Shown here: in pieces, positions 1-6,611 of the stretch
Layout: each line of letters starts with the position of its first letter
Numbering within the stretch: position 1 is the stretch's first letter
Assembly: GCA_017408185.1 (NCBI GenBank)
Contig: JAFQVE010000004.1
Coordinates: 1 to 9,811 of the forward strand
DNA from: Oscillospiraceae bacterium
Lineage (GTDB): Bacteria > Bacillota_A > Clostridia > Oscillospirales > JAAYXM01
Direction: 5' to 3'
DNA: 9,811 bases
The notes under the pieces: generated by a model
Told to the model about the DNA's origin: nothing
Seen by the model: only the letters and a program-made list of their open reading frames with translations
Databases searched by the model: none
Position numbers and translations under genes: made by a program

Positions 1-27
1 AAACGGGTACTTGACTCTATGAAATAA

Positions 28-75
28 TTTTGCATTTTGCACTTTGCATTCTGCATTGTGCGGCAACGCCGCACA
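28..75. repeat. Degenerate 7-bp tandem repeat followed by a GC-rich hairpin
   Basis: Four and a half imperfect 7-bp units run head to tail from 28 to 62: TTTTGCA, TTTTGCA, CTTTGCA, TTCTGCA, TTGTGCG. The last unit merges into a perfect 8-bp stem, TGTGCGGC (57-64) and GCCGCACA (68-75), with a 3-base loop. Short TGCA-rich repeats of this kind are common between genes in gut Clostridia. No gene is seen in 1-200, and no convincing promoter for the downstream lipoprotein gene could be placed. Confidence 0.6.
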
Positions 76-115
76 TAGGTCGCAGTACTTATTAAGAGAA
101 TATTGGATTATAAAG

Positions 116-172
116 CCTCCCTTGCCTAAAGGGAGGGGGACCGCCGGATGGCGGTGGAGGGATTTTATCCCT
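116..172. repeat. Double-hairpin intergenic repeat (MITE-like) upstream of the lipoprotein gene
   Basis: Two adjacent perfect stems are visible: CCTCCCTT (116-123) with AAGGGAGG (129-136), and ACCGCC (140-145) with GGCGGT (150-155). They are followed by GGAGGGATTTTATCCCT. The composition resembles a dispersed repeat I associate with the genomes of gut Clostridia; this is recollection, not a search. It sits just before the ribosome binding site at 183-190, so it will be in the leader if transcription starts upstream. It could equally be a terminator for an off-contig gene. Confidence 0.5.
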
Positions 173-200
173 TTTGAACTACAAAGGAGGACACATTACG

Positions 201-1757
201 ATGAAAAAACTAATCGCACTAACCCTTGCAACAGTAATGCTGCTTGCGCTTTGCGCCTGCGGCGACACCGGCACAGCTTCCGGAGATGTCTCGTATGATA
301 TTCCGGAGGGAAAGCAACTTCCCAACGACGCAGTCGTCAACGTTACTGTCGCAAGCCATGCTTCCTGGCCGTATGACGAGGATTGGAAAATATGGGAGTA
401 CATCCGCGAAGCAATGGGCGGAACGATTAATTACAACGCTGTTCCGTCTTCCGACTTTGGTACAAAGTTCCCGCTTATTATGGCAAGCCCCGAAGAGTTC
501 CCGGATGTAATTGGTTTCCAGAATAAACCGATAGGTTTTTCTGATTATGCTCAGCAAGGAGCATTTCTGGCTCTTGATAACTATGAGGAATTTCTTCCGG
601 ACTATAATGAGTTCTGGAGCTCTCTTCCCGAAAAGGACCAGTGGATGAGAAACACACGAAAGGCTTCCGACGGTAAGATTTACTATGCACCCACATACGG
701 CAGAGAACGCGCGACAAACGTCCGCAGCTGGCTCTACCGCAAGGATATCTTTGAAAAGCACAATCTTGAAACGCCGGAGACTATTGATGACTTGTATATG
801 GTTTCAAAGAAGCTTAAAGAGATCTATCCGGAGTCCTATCCGTTCTGCCTGAGAACCGGGCTTGGTAATATGAACGTAATCGGTTCTTCATGGAAGCCGA
901 ACTTCCGCTATAATACATACTATGATTTTGAAAACGAGAAGTGGAGCTATGGCGCAACCGAGAGTAAGGTTATGCTTGAGATGGTTGAGTTCTTCAAGAA
1001 GATGGTTGATGAAAAGCTTGTTCCGGCTGATTTCTTTACAATCAATGTTTCCTCATGGCAGGAGCTTGTGACAACCGACCGCGGCTTTATTATGCCGGAA
1101 TATCAGGTGCGCATTGACTTCTTTAACACAATTGCGCGTGCGAAGAATCCCGAATACACAATCGCGGCTATGATTCCGCCGAAATCCACAAACGGAACCG
1201 GTATTGCAATGGTCAACAAGCTCAATCACGACCCGACGGGATTTGCAGCTCTCAACACGAATAACGCAGGCAGAATTGCAAACGCAATGAGATACATCAA
1301 CTGGTTCTATTCCGATGAAGGTGCGGAGATTATCAGCTGGGGTAAGGAAGGCGAGACATACGAGGTTGTTGACGGTAAGCGGAAATTCCTTGTTGGAGAG
1401 GATGAGAGCGTCAACACGAAGTATGGCTTAAAGACAATAGGTACTTATCTTCGTGTAGATCCGGCTATGATTGACGCGTCTGTCTCCGAGGAACAGGCGG
1501 CAACGACGGACTTTATCCTTGAGCACACATATCCTGAGCTTGACCCGAAGCTGTACATGGAGCTTTCTGCTGAGGATAGCACTCTTGTGGCAGACTATGA
1601 GACCTCACTTAAGACCGTTGTCGAGGAAAATCTCCAGAAGTTCATCATCGGTCAGCGTCCGCTTTCTGAATGGGATAAGTTCCAGGAAGAGCTTAAAGAA
1701 CTTCCTGTAGACGAGCTTCTCGCGGTTTATGAAAAAGCTTACAACAAAGTAAAATAA
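201..1757 (+). CDS. Extracellular solute-binding lipoprotein of an ABC importer (LplA/YtcQ-like, probably carbohydrate)
   Basis: Probable substrate-capture lipoprotein of an ABC importer, 518 residues, anchored outside the membrane. The start is ATG 201 because AAAGGAGG (183-190) lies 10 bases upstream; a longer in-frame start at 174 would place that ribosome binding site inside the gene. Residues 1-19 are a lipoprotein signal (MKK, hydrophobic core) with a lipobox ending at Cys20 (LCA|C-G). A Gly/Ser/Thr-rich linker follows. Residues about 368-392 (WFYSDEGAEIISWGKEGE onward, then a YEVVDGK stretch) resemble the region in LplA/YtcQ-type family 1 binding proteins where a new domain-swap helix precedes a 'GxEGxxY' motif. 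Length suits that subgroup (about 500-560). The partner permease genes are not downstream, since terminators follow within 45 bases, so they are upstream off-contig or elsewhere. The ligand cannot be read from sequence. Confidence 0.85.
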   Translation: MKKLIALTLATVMLLALCACGDTGTASGDVSYDIPEGKQLPNDAVVNVTVASHASWPYDEDWKIWEYIREAMGGTINYNAVPSSDFGTKFPLIMASPEEFPDVIGFQNKPIGFSDYAQQGAFLALDNYEEFLPDYNEFWSSLPEKDQWMRNTRKASDGKIYYAPTYGRERATNVRSWLYRKDIFEKHNLETPETIDDLYMVSKKLKEIYPESYPFCLRTGLGNMNVIGSSWKPNFRYNTYYDFENEKWSYGATESKVMLEMVEFFKKMVDEKLVPADFFTINVSSWQELVTTDRGFIMPEYQVRIDFFNTIARAKNPEYTIAAMIPPKSTNGTGIAMVNKLNHDPTGFAALNTNNAGRIANAMRYINWFYSDEGAEIISWGKEGETYEVVDGKRKFLVGEDESVNTKYGLKTIGTYLRVDPAMIDASVSEEQAATTDFILEHTYPELDPKLYMELSAEDSTLVADYETSLKTVVEENLQKFIIGQRPLSEWDKFQEELKELPVDELLAVYEKAYNKVK

Positions 1758-1798
1758 ACCTCCGCAAAACCCGAAGAACAGAAATAACAAAATAACAC

Positions 1799-1836
1799 AA
1801 AACCCATCCCATCGGAAATTCCGACGGGATGGGTTT
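1799..1836. terminator. Strong bidirectional hairpin terminator
   Basis: AAACCCATCCC (1800-1810) pairs perfectly with GGGATGGGTTT (1826-1836), and inside it TCGGAA (1812-1817) pairs with TTCCGA (1819-1824) around an A-C mismatch. It lies 42 bases after the lipoprotein stop codon. On the minus strand it is followed by a T-rich stretch (complement of 1775-1799), so it can also stop transcription of the pfl operon arriving from the right. Confidence 0.8.
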
Positions 1837-1838
1837 AT

Positions 1839-1889
1839 AAACCGACAATCACCAAAGAATACAATTTCTTGATTGTCGGTTTTGTTTTT
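1839..1889. terminator. Second intrinsic terminator, tandem with the first
   Basis: AAACCGACAATCA (1839-1851) pairs perfectly over 13 bp with TGATTGTCGGTTT (1870-1882), with an 18-base loop. The plus-strand tail TTTTTGTTTTT (1879-1889) makes this the better-formed terminator for the lipoprotein gene. The two hairpins insulate converging transcription units. Confidence 0.8.
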
Positions 1890-1910
1890 CAGATTGTCCT
1901 TTATTTTGCA

Positions 1911-2651
1911 CTATCGCACGCTGCGCACACCCTCAAGTATACGCTCTCGCGCTCGCTTTACATCCTCAGCGTTTGCATCTCTCACACCTTCAAGCGGATA
2001 TTCAATGCCAAGCTTTTTATATTTTGGAATTCCAAGTGTATGATACGGTAAAACATCAAGTGCGCGAAGCGTTTTCAGCTTTCCGATAAACTCTCCCAGC
2101 AAAATCAGTGAGCGGTCATCATCCGTAATGCCGGGAACAATGACGTGGCGTATCCAAAGCGGAATTCCTTTTTCGGAAACATATTCTGCAAACTGCAGAA
2201 TATTCTCATTACGGTGCCCTGTAAGCTCCTTGTGAGTGTCAGAATTTATATACTTTATATCAAGCATAATAAGGTCGGTGAAGGATAAAAGTTCATCGAC
2301 CTTATTTAAATATTCAGCATTATCGGGGGTAAAAGTTACACCGGATGTATCAATGCAGGTGTGAATGTTTTCCGCTTTAGCAAGGCGGAAAAGCTCTGTA
2401 ACAAATTCAATCTGTAACATTGGTTCTCCGCCAGTGACCGTAATTCCGCCGTTTTTATAGAACTCACGGTTCTTTTTGTATTCGCGGATTATCTCATCTG
2501 CACTGACTTCTTCACCGGTATCTATTTTCCACGTATCGGGATTATGACAATACTTACAGCGCATAGGACATCCCTGAAGAAATAGAACATATCTTATTCC
2601 GGGGCCGTCAACTGTGCCGAAAGTCTCTCTTGAATGAACGTATCCCTTCAT
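1911..2651 (-). CDS. pflA: Pyruvate formate-lyase activating enzyme (radical SAM)
   Basis: This 246-residue protein would install the glycyl radical on PFL by reductive cleavage of S-adenosylmethionine in the cytoplasm. The radical-SAM cluster motif CX3CX2C is at Cys28, Cys32 and Cys35, followed by the PflA-typical HNPDTW. The N-terminal SxETFGTVDGPGIR and the SAM-binding GGEP at 74-77 also match PflA, and the length matches E. coli PflA (246). Its ATG overlaps the stop of the glycyl-radical subunit gene as TGATG, and no good ribosome binding site precedes it. Translation is therefore probably coupled, which ties activase output to its substrate. It is the last gene of the operon and ends just before the double terminator. 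The C-terminal residues are strongly basic (RARERILEGVRSVR). Confidence 0.95.
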   Translation of the reverse strand: MKGYVHSRETFGTVDGPGIRYVLFLQGCPMRCKYCHNPDTWKIDTGEEVSADEIIREYKKNREFYKNGGITVTGGEPMLQIEFVTELFRLAKAENIHTCIDTSGVTFTPDNAEYLNKVDELLSFTDLIMLDIKYINSDTHKELTGHRNENILQFAEYVSEKGIPLWIRHVIVPGITDDDRSLILLGEFIGKLKTLRALDVLPYHTLGIPKYKKLGIEYPLEGVRDANAEDVKRARERILEGVRSVR

Positions 2652-2893
2652 CAGATTTTATCGTGGAAGGTTCTGGAGATTACTTCGTCCTGCTGTTCAC
2701 GTGTAAGGTTGTTGAAGTTTACAGCATATCCGCTCACTCTTACGGTAAGCTGAGGGTATTTTTCGGGATGCGCCTGCGCATCCAAAAGTGTTTCTTTTGT
2801 AAAGACGTTTACATTTAAGTGATGTCCGCCTTTCTGAACATATCCGTCGAGCATATTAACAAGGTTATCTATCTGGTTTTTTGTTGCTGACAT
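2651..2893 (-). CDS. grcA: Free-standing glycyl-radical domain of PFL (GrcA-like, 80 residues)
   Basis: This small protein carries only the C-terminal radical domain of pyruvate formate-lyase. HHLNVNV (24-30), [17 protein letters not shown] (42-58) and [14 protein letters not shown] (63-76) match the end of E. coli PFL and of its spare part GrcA/YfiD. Gly55 in RVSGYAV corresponds to the radical-bearing Gly734. It is shorter than E. coli GrcA (127) and has almost nothing ahead of the radical domain. It is a real cistron: AGGAGG lies 7 bases before its ATG, and the upstream PFL gene ends in two tandem TAA codons, so this is not a frameshift. Because the neighbouring PFL has no radical domain, this subunit should be required for catalysis rather than being a repair factor. 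Confidence 0.9.
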   Translation of the reverse strand: MSATKNQIDNLVNMLDGYVQKGGHHLNVNVFTKETLLDAQAHPEKYPQLTVRVSGYAVNFNNLTREQQDEVISRTFHDKI

Positions 2894-2914
2894 TTTGGTT
2901 CCTCCTGAAATTTA

Positions 2915-5020
2915 TTATTCGGCGTTGTCGGTATCAAGTCCTTCAAAAAGGGTGGGGCTGATACAACCGCCGGCTGCGCAATCCATATCAGGATCACCTA
3001 TAAAGATTTGGTCATCCTTGCCGAGGGCACCGGGAATGATTGAGAACGTGTTTGAAATGCCGTCCTGCGCATCGCGGAAGGGAAGCTTTGAAACCGATGA
3101 AAGGGAAGCGACCGCTCCGTGTGTGTCTCGTCTGTGCATCGGGTTAGCTCCCGGTGCAAATGCCTCTCCGCGCTTGCGTCCGTCCGGGGTCGAACCGGTG
3201 TTCTTTCCGTAAACGACATTTGAGGTAATTGTAAGGATGGATGTTGTGGGAATACTGTTTCTGTAGGTGTGATTTTTTCTTATATGCTCCATAAAGCGGT
3301 GAACGATATCATAAGCAATCTCGTCAACCCGGTCATCGTCGTTTCCGTATTTCGGGAAATCCCCGTCAACCTCATAATCCACGGCAAGACCGTTTTCGTC
3401 GCGAATAACGCGCACCTTTGCATACTTTATCGCAGAAAGCGAGTCGGCAACAACAGAAAGCCCCGCAATGCCGGTTGCGAACCAGCGCGTTACCTTTTTG
3501 TCGTGAAGTGCCATCTGGATTTTTTCATAGCAGTATTTGTCGTGCATATAATGAATAATGTTAAGAGTGTTGACGTAAACACCCGCAAGCCATTTCATCA
3601 TATCGTCATACTTTTCAAAAACCTCATCATAATCGAGATATTCCGAGGTTATCGGGCGGTATTTCGGACCTACCTGCTTGCCGGTTATTTCGTCAACACC
3701 GCCGTTGATAGCGTAGAGAAGGCACTTTGCGAGATTTGCACGTGCACCGAAAAACTGCATTTCCTTGCCGACCTTCATAGAGGAAACACAGCAGGCTATT
3801 GCATAGTCATCACCGTGATTAAAGCGCATTAAATCGTCATTTTCATATTGAATGGATGATGTTTCAATGGAAAGCTTTGCGCAATATCTCTTAAAATTCA
3901 TAGGAAGCCTTGTGGACCAGAGCACAGTCAGATTCGGTTCCGGTGCGGGACCGAGGTTTGTGAGGGTATGCAGATATCTGTAAGACATTTTCGTAACCAT
4001 ATGCCGTCCGTCTACTGCAACACCGCCGATTGATTCCGTAACCCACTGCGGGTCACCGGAGAACAGCGCGTTATACTCGGGGGTTCTTGCAAACTTAATC
4101 ATACGAAGCTTCATTATGAAATGGTCAACCATCTCCTGAATTTCCGATTCTGTGAAAACTCCGCGCTGAAGGTCGCGTTCTGCGTAAATGTCGAGGAAGG
4201 TGGATGTTCTGCCGAGAGACATTGCCGCTCCGTTTTGCTCCTTAACAGCAGCAAGATATCCGAAGTATAGCCACTGGATAGCTTCTTTTGTATTCCTTGC
4301 GGGCTTTGAGATATCAAAGCCGTAGCTTTGTGCCATTTCCTTAAGTGCAGCAAGTGCGCGTATCTGCTCGGAAAGCTCTTCACGGTCACGGATTATTTCA
4401 GAGTACATTGCCGAGCGCGTTGTTTCTTTCTGTGCTTCCTTATCTTCAATAAGCCGGTCAACACCGTAGAGCGCCACGCGGCGGTAATCTCCGATAATTC
4501 TGCCTCTGCCGTAAGCATCCGGAAGTCCGGTAATGATATGGCTTGATCGGCAGGCGCGCATTTCCGGAGTGTATGCATCAAAAACGCCCGCATTGTGCGT
4601 TTTTCTGTGTGTTTCAAAAAATTCCTTAACGCCGGGGTCAATCTCATAACCGTTGTCGCGGCATGCCTTTTCAGCCATACGTATGCCGCCGTATGGCATA
4701 AGCGCACGCTTTAACGGCTTGTCCGTCTGAAAACCTACGATTTTTTCCTTTTCTTTATCGAGATATCCCGGAGCATGTGAGGTGATGGTGGATATAACTT
4801 TTGTGTCCATATCAAGAACCCCGCCGGCTTCGCGCTCTTTTTTGAACAGGTCAAGCGCTGTGCTCCAAAGAGAAACGGTGTTGTCGGTGGGGGAGGCGAG
4901 AAAAGCCTCATCTCCGTCATAGGGGGTATAATTATGCTTTATAAAGCTGCGCACATGAATTTCCTTTTTCCATGTACCGCCTTCAAAGCCCTCCCAGTAT
5001 TCGTTGTTAATATTTGTCAT
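2915..5020 (-). CDS. pflB: Pyruvate formate-lyase catalytic subunit lacking the glycyl-radical domain
   Basis: PFL converts pyruvate and CoA to acetyl-CoA and formate in anaerobic fermentation. The 701 residues cover the whole PFL barrel. The catalytic cysteine pair Cys410-Cys411 (IACCVSSM) matches E. coli Cys418-Cys419, and [31 protein letters not shown] (611-629) and the GALGKDD stretch (664-670) are typical of the family. The protein stops where canonical PFL (about 750-760 residues) continues into the radical domain, which here is the next gene 21 bases downstream (701 + 80 together match normal PFL). In place of the junction there is a tail, 671-701, with Cys681 and Cys686, that I cannot align to known PFL. 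The start ATG at 5020 has AAAGGAAGG about 9 bases upstream. First gene of the operon, behind a Rex-like operator. Confidence 0.93.
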   Translation of the reverse strand: MTNINNEYWEGFEGGTWKKEIHVRSFIKHNYTPYDGDEAFLASPTDNTVSLWSTALDLFKKEREAGGVLDMDTKVISTITSHAPGYLDKEKEKIVGFQTDKPLKRALMPYGGIRMAEKACRDNGYEIDPGVKEFFETHRKTHNAGVFDAYTPEMRACRSSHIITGLPDAYGRGRIIGDYRRVALYGVDRLIEDKEAQKETTRSAMYSEIIRDREELSEQIRALAALKEMAQSYGFDISKPARNTKEAIQWLYFGYLAAVKEQNGAAMSLGRTSTFLDIYAERDLQRGVFTESEIQEMVDHFIMKLRMIKFARTPEYNALFSGDPQWVTESIGGVAVDGRHMVTKMSYRYLHTLTNLGPAPEPNLTVLWSTRLPMNFKRYCAKLSIETSSIQYENDDLMRFNHGDDYAIACCVSSMKVGKEMQFFGARANLAKCLLYAINGGVDEITGKQVGPKYRPITSEYLDYDEVFEKYDDMMKWLAGVYVNTLNIIHYMHDKYCYEKIQMALHDKKVTRWFATGIAGLSVVADSLSAIKYAKVRVIRDENGLAVDYEVDGDFPKYGNDDDRVDEIAYDIVHRFMEHIRKNHTYRNSIPTTSILTITSNVVYGKNTGSTPDGRKRGEAFAPGANPMHRRDTHGAVASLSSVSKLPFRDAQDGISNTFSIIPGALGKDDQIFIGDPDMDCAAGGCISPTLFEGLDTDNAE

Positions 5021-5062
5021 TCTTCGTATCCTTCCTTTGGATTTTCATTCTCATTCCGTTAT

Positions 5063-5091
5063 ATTGTACCACAGAATTATTGTTATTACAA
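5063..5091 (-). promoter_or_regulatory. Probable sigma-A promoter of the pfl operon
   Basis: On the minus strand the -35 TTGTAA (5091-5086) and -10 TACAAT (5068-5063) are separated by 17 bases. TGG directly before the -10 gives an extended -10 element. Transcription would start near 5056, leaving about 36 bases of leader before ATG 5020. Confidence 0.6.
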
Positions 5092-5098
5092 TAACAAT
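5079..5098. promoter_or_regulatory. Rex-type palindromic operator over the pfl -35 box
   Basis: A perfect inverted repeat, ATTGTTATT (5079-5087) and AATAACAAT (5090-5098), covers the pfl -35. Its inner 18 bp, TTGTTATTACAATAACAA, match the Rex consensus TTGTTAA-N4-TTAACAA at 12 of 14 specified positions. Rex is the NADH/NAD+-responsive repressor of fermentation genes, including pfl, in Firmicutes, so the location fits. An FNR/Crp-type site is less likely because the TTGAT and TGTGA half-site cores are absent. Confidence 0.6.
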
Positions 5099-5127
5099 GC
5101 CGCGATTAATCCATAGTAATTTTTGTA

Positions 5128-5147
5128 TGTTTTTTATCCAAAAAACA
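5128..5147. repeat. A/T-rich inverted repeat in the divergent intergenic region
   Basis: TGTTTTTT (5128-5135) and AAAAAACA (5140-5147) pair perfectly around ATCC. It lies between the pfl promoter and the antiporter promoter, upstream of both. It could be an operator, a bent DNA tract or a weak transcription separator; nothing in the sequence decides which. Confidence 0.4.
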
Positions 5148-5174
5148 AAAAGCAAAAATTTTGTAAATTTATGC

Positions 5175-5203
5175 TTGCAAAAAGGAATTGACAGTGGTAT
5201 AAT
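5175..5203 (+). promoter_or_regulatory. Probable sigma-A promoter of the antiporter gene
   Basis: -35 TTGCAA (5175-5180), 17-base spacer, perfect -10 TATAAT (5198-5203) with TGG before it (extended -10). A perfect TTGACA at 5188-5193 overlaps the spacer but is only 4 bases from the TATAAT, so it would need a weak TTTGAT at 5211-5216 instead. The predicted transcript starts near 5210, about 38 bases before the start codon. Confidence 0.65.
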
Positions 5204-5247
5204 CTAATGGTTTGATTATTACATAATAAAGGAAGCGAATTTAAATT

Positions 5248-6549
5248 ATGGGTACATTATTAACTGTTTCTGTCGCTCTGCTTGCGGGGCTTCTTATGAC
5301 GCGCGTTTTCAAGCCGCTGAAGCTGCCGTCTGTTACGGCTTATCTCATTGCAGGTGTTCTTATCGGACCGTATTGCCTCGGTGCGCTCGGGATAACAAAT
5401 CTCGGCTTCAACTCGCATAGCGCTGTTGAAGCGTTGGCTCTTGTTTCTGAGGTCGCTCTCGGTTTCATTGCGTTTTCAATCGGAAGTGAGTTTCGCCTTG
5501 AGGAGTTAAAGAAAACGGGTAAACAGGCGTTTGTTATCGGTATTGTTCAGGCGCTTGTGGCAACGTTGTTTGTTGACCTTGCTTTGCTTGTTGTGCATCT
5601 TATTATGCCGGAGGTTATCACTGTTCCTCAGCTTATCACTCTTGGCGCTATTGCAACTGCAACTGCTCCTGCGGCAACGCTTATGGTTGTACGCCAGTAC
5701 AAAGCAAAGGGACCGCTTACGGATCTCCTTCTTCCTATTGTTGCACTTGACGATGCCGTCGGCCTTATCGTTTTTGCCGTATCGTTCGGCATTGCAAAGT
5801 CTATAGTTGTCGGTCAGGTTGATATGGTTTCGATTATCGTAAACCCGCTTGTCGAAATCGTATGCTCGCTCGGTCTCGGCGCGATAATGGGATGGATTCT
5901 CACACAGCTTGAAAAGCTGTATAATTCGAACACGAACCGTCTCAATCTCACAATTGCATTTGTTTTCCTTACGGCAGCACTTTCTATGATGGAGTTCCAT
6001 ATCGGTTCTGTTCACGTAAGCTTTTCATCTCTCCTTGTATGTATGATGATGGGAACGATATTCTGCAATATTTGTCCGCTGTCTCATGACCTTATGGAAC
6101 GCTCGGACAAATGGACATCTCCGCTTCTTGCTCTGTTCTTTGTTATAAGCGGTGCGGAGCTTGAGCTTAACGTTTTTGCGAATATTGCAATCGTTCTTAT
6201 CGGGCTTGTGTATATCATCTTCCGCTCGCTCGGAAAGTACACCGGAACATTTATCAGCGCGAAGGCAACTAAATGCTCGCCTGAGATTTGCAAGTATCTC
6301 GGTATCACGCTTCTTCCGCAGGCGGGTGTTGCTCTCGGGATGTGTGCGCTTGCAATGGTGCTTCCGGATAACCAGGGTGCGTTGATACGCAACATAACTC
6401 TTTTTGCCGTACTTATTTATGAGCTGTTCGGACCTGTGTTTACGCGTATGGCACTTACCGCCGCCGGTGATATCAAGCCGATGTCCGATGAGGTTAAAAA
6501 CCGCCGTCAGACAAAGCTTGATGCAGCAAAGCAAAAAGCAGAAAATTAA
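5248..6549 (+). CDS. CPA2-family sodium (cation)/proton antiporter, short form
   Basis: An integral membrane protein of 433 residues with about 12-13 hydrophobic segments, probably exchanging sodium or potassium for protons. Family marks: PSVTAYLIAGVLIGP (27-41) in the first segments, TAPAAT (138-143) in the unwound helix, the ion-binding acidic pair Asp168-Asp169 (ALDDAVGL), the basic residue in RSLGKYTG (326-333), and LLPQAGVALG (355-364) near the end. A DD pair is typical of electrogenic NapA-like members. The cytoplasmic TrkA-N/RCK domain found in KefB/KefC is absent; the protein ends in a short charged tail. The start is ATG 5248, preceded by AAAGGAAG (5228-5235) at a rather long 12-base spacing. 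The CLC gene follows after a hairpin, suggesting related ion-homeostasis roles. Confidence 0.88.
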   Translation: MGTLLTVSVALLAGLLMTRVFKPLKLPSVTAYLIAGVLIGPYCLGALGITNLGFNSHSAVEALALVSEVALGFIAFSIGSEFRLEELKKTGKQAFVIGIVQALVATLFVDLALLVVHLIMPEVITVPQLITLGAIATATAPAATLMVVRQYKAKGPLTDLLLPIVALDDAVGLIVFAVSFGIAKSIVVGQVDMVSIIVNPLVEIVCSLGLGAIMGWILTQLEKLYNSNTNRLNLTIAFVFLTAALSMMEFHIGSVHVSFSSLLVCMMMGTIFCNICPLSHDLMERSDKWTSPLLALFFVISGAELELNVFANIAIVLIGLVYIIFRSLGKYTGTFISAKATKCSPEICKYLGITLLPQAGVALGMCALAMVLPDNQGALIRNITLFAVLIYELFGPVFTRMALTAAGDIKPMSDEVKNRRQTKLDAAKQKAEN

Positions 6550-6557
6550 AACAACTC

Positions 6558-6589
6558 AAAATCCGGATGCCTTTTGGCATTCGGATTTT
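6558..6589 (+). terminator. Hairpin between the antiporter and CLC genes (terminator or attenuator)
   Basis: AAAATCCGGATGCC (6558-6571) pairs with GGCATTCGGATTTT (6576-6589) over 14 bp with one G-T wobble and a TTTT loop, starting 8 bases after the antiporter stop. The T run is only the last four bases of the stem, so termination may be partial. No clear promoter was found between it and the CLC start, which favours leaky read-through from the antiporter promoter. Confidence 0.65.
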
Positions 6590-6611
6590 AATCGACGGAG
6601 ATTTTTATTAT

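Noticed and set aside
174..200. Upstream in-frame start for the solute-binding protein (MNYKGGHIT extension)
   Set aside because: The extension encodes the ribosome binding site itself and would bury the lipoprotein signal peptide; ATG 201 is correctly spaced.
2651..2917. PFL gene broken by a sequencing frameshift
   Set aside because: The two frames are separated by tandem TAA stops, a 21-base gap and a well-placed AGGAGG plus ATG. A frameshift error would not create these.
3269..3832. 187-residue open frame antisense to pflB
   Set aside because: Lies wholly inside the conserved PFL coding region, with no recognisable motifs; a shadow frame.
5188..5216. Alternative antiporter promoter using the perfect TTGACA
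   Set aside because: The best -10 at correct spacing is TTTGAT, much poorer than the extended TATAAT served by TTGCAA 17 bases upstream.
5506..6534. Two 169-residue open frames on the minus strand opposite the antiporter
   Set aside because: Lys/Arg/Cys/Asn-rich shadow translations of a membrane protein gene, without domain similarity or ribosome binding sites.
6567..6611. Longer N-terminus for the CLC protein starting inside the hairpin
   Set aside because: That ATG lies in the stem of the intergenic hairpin with no ribosome binding site; ATG 6612 has GGAG upstream and gives the usual family N-terminus.
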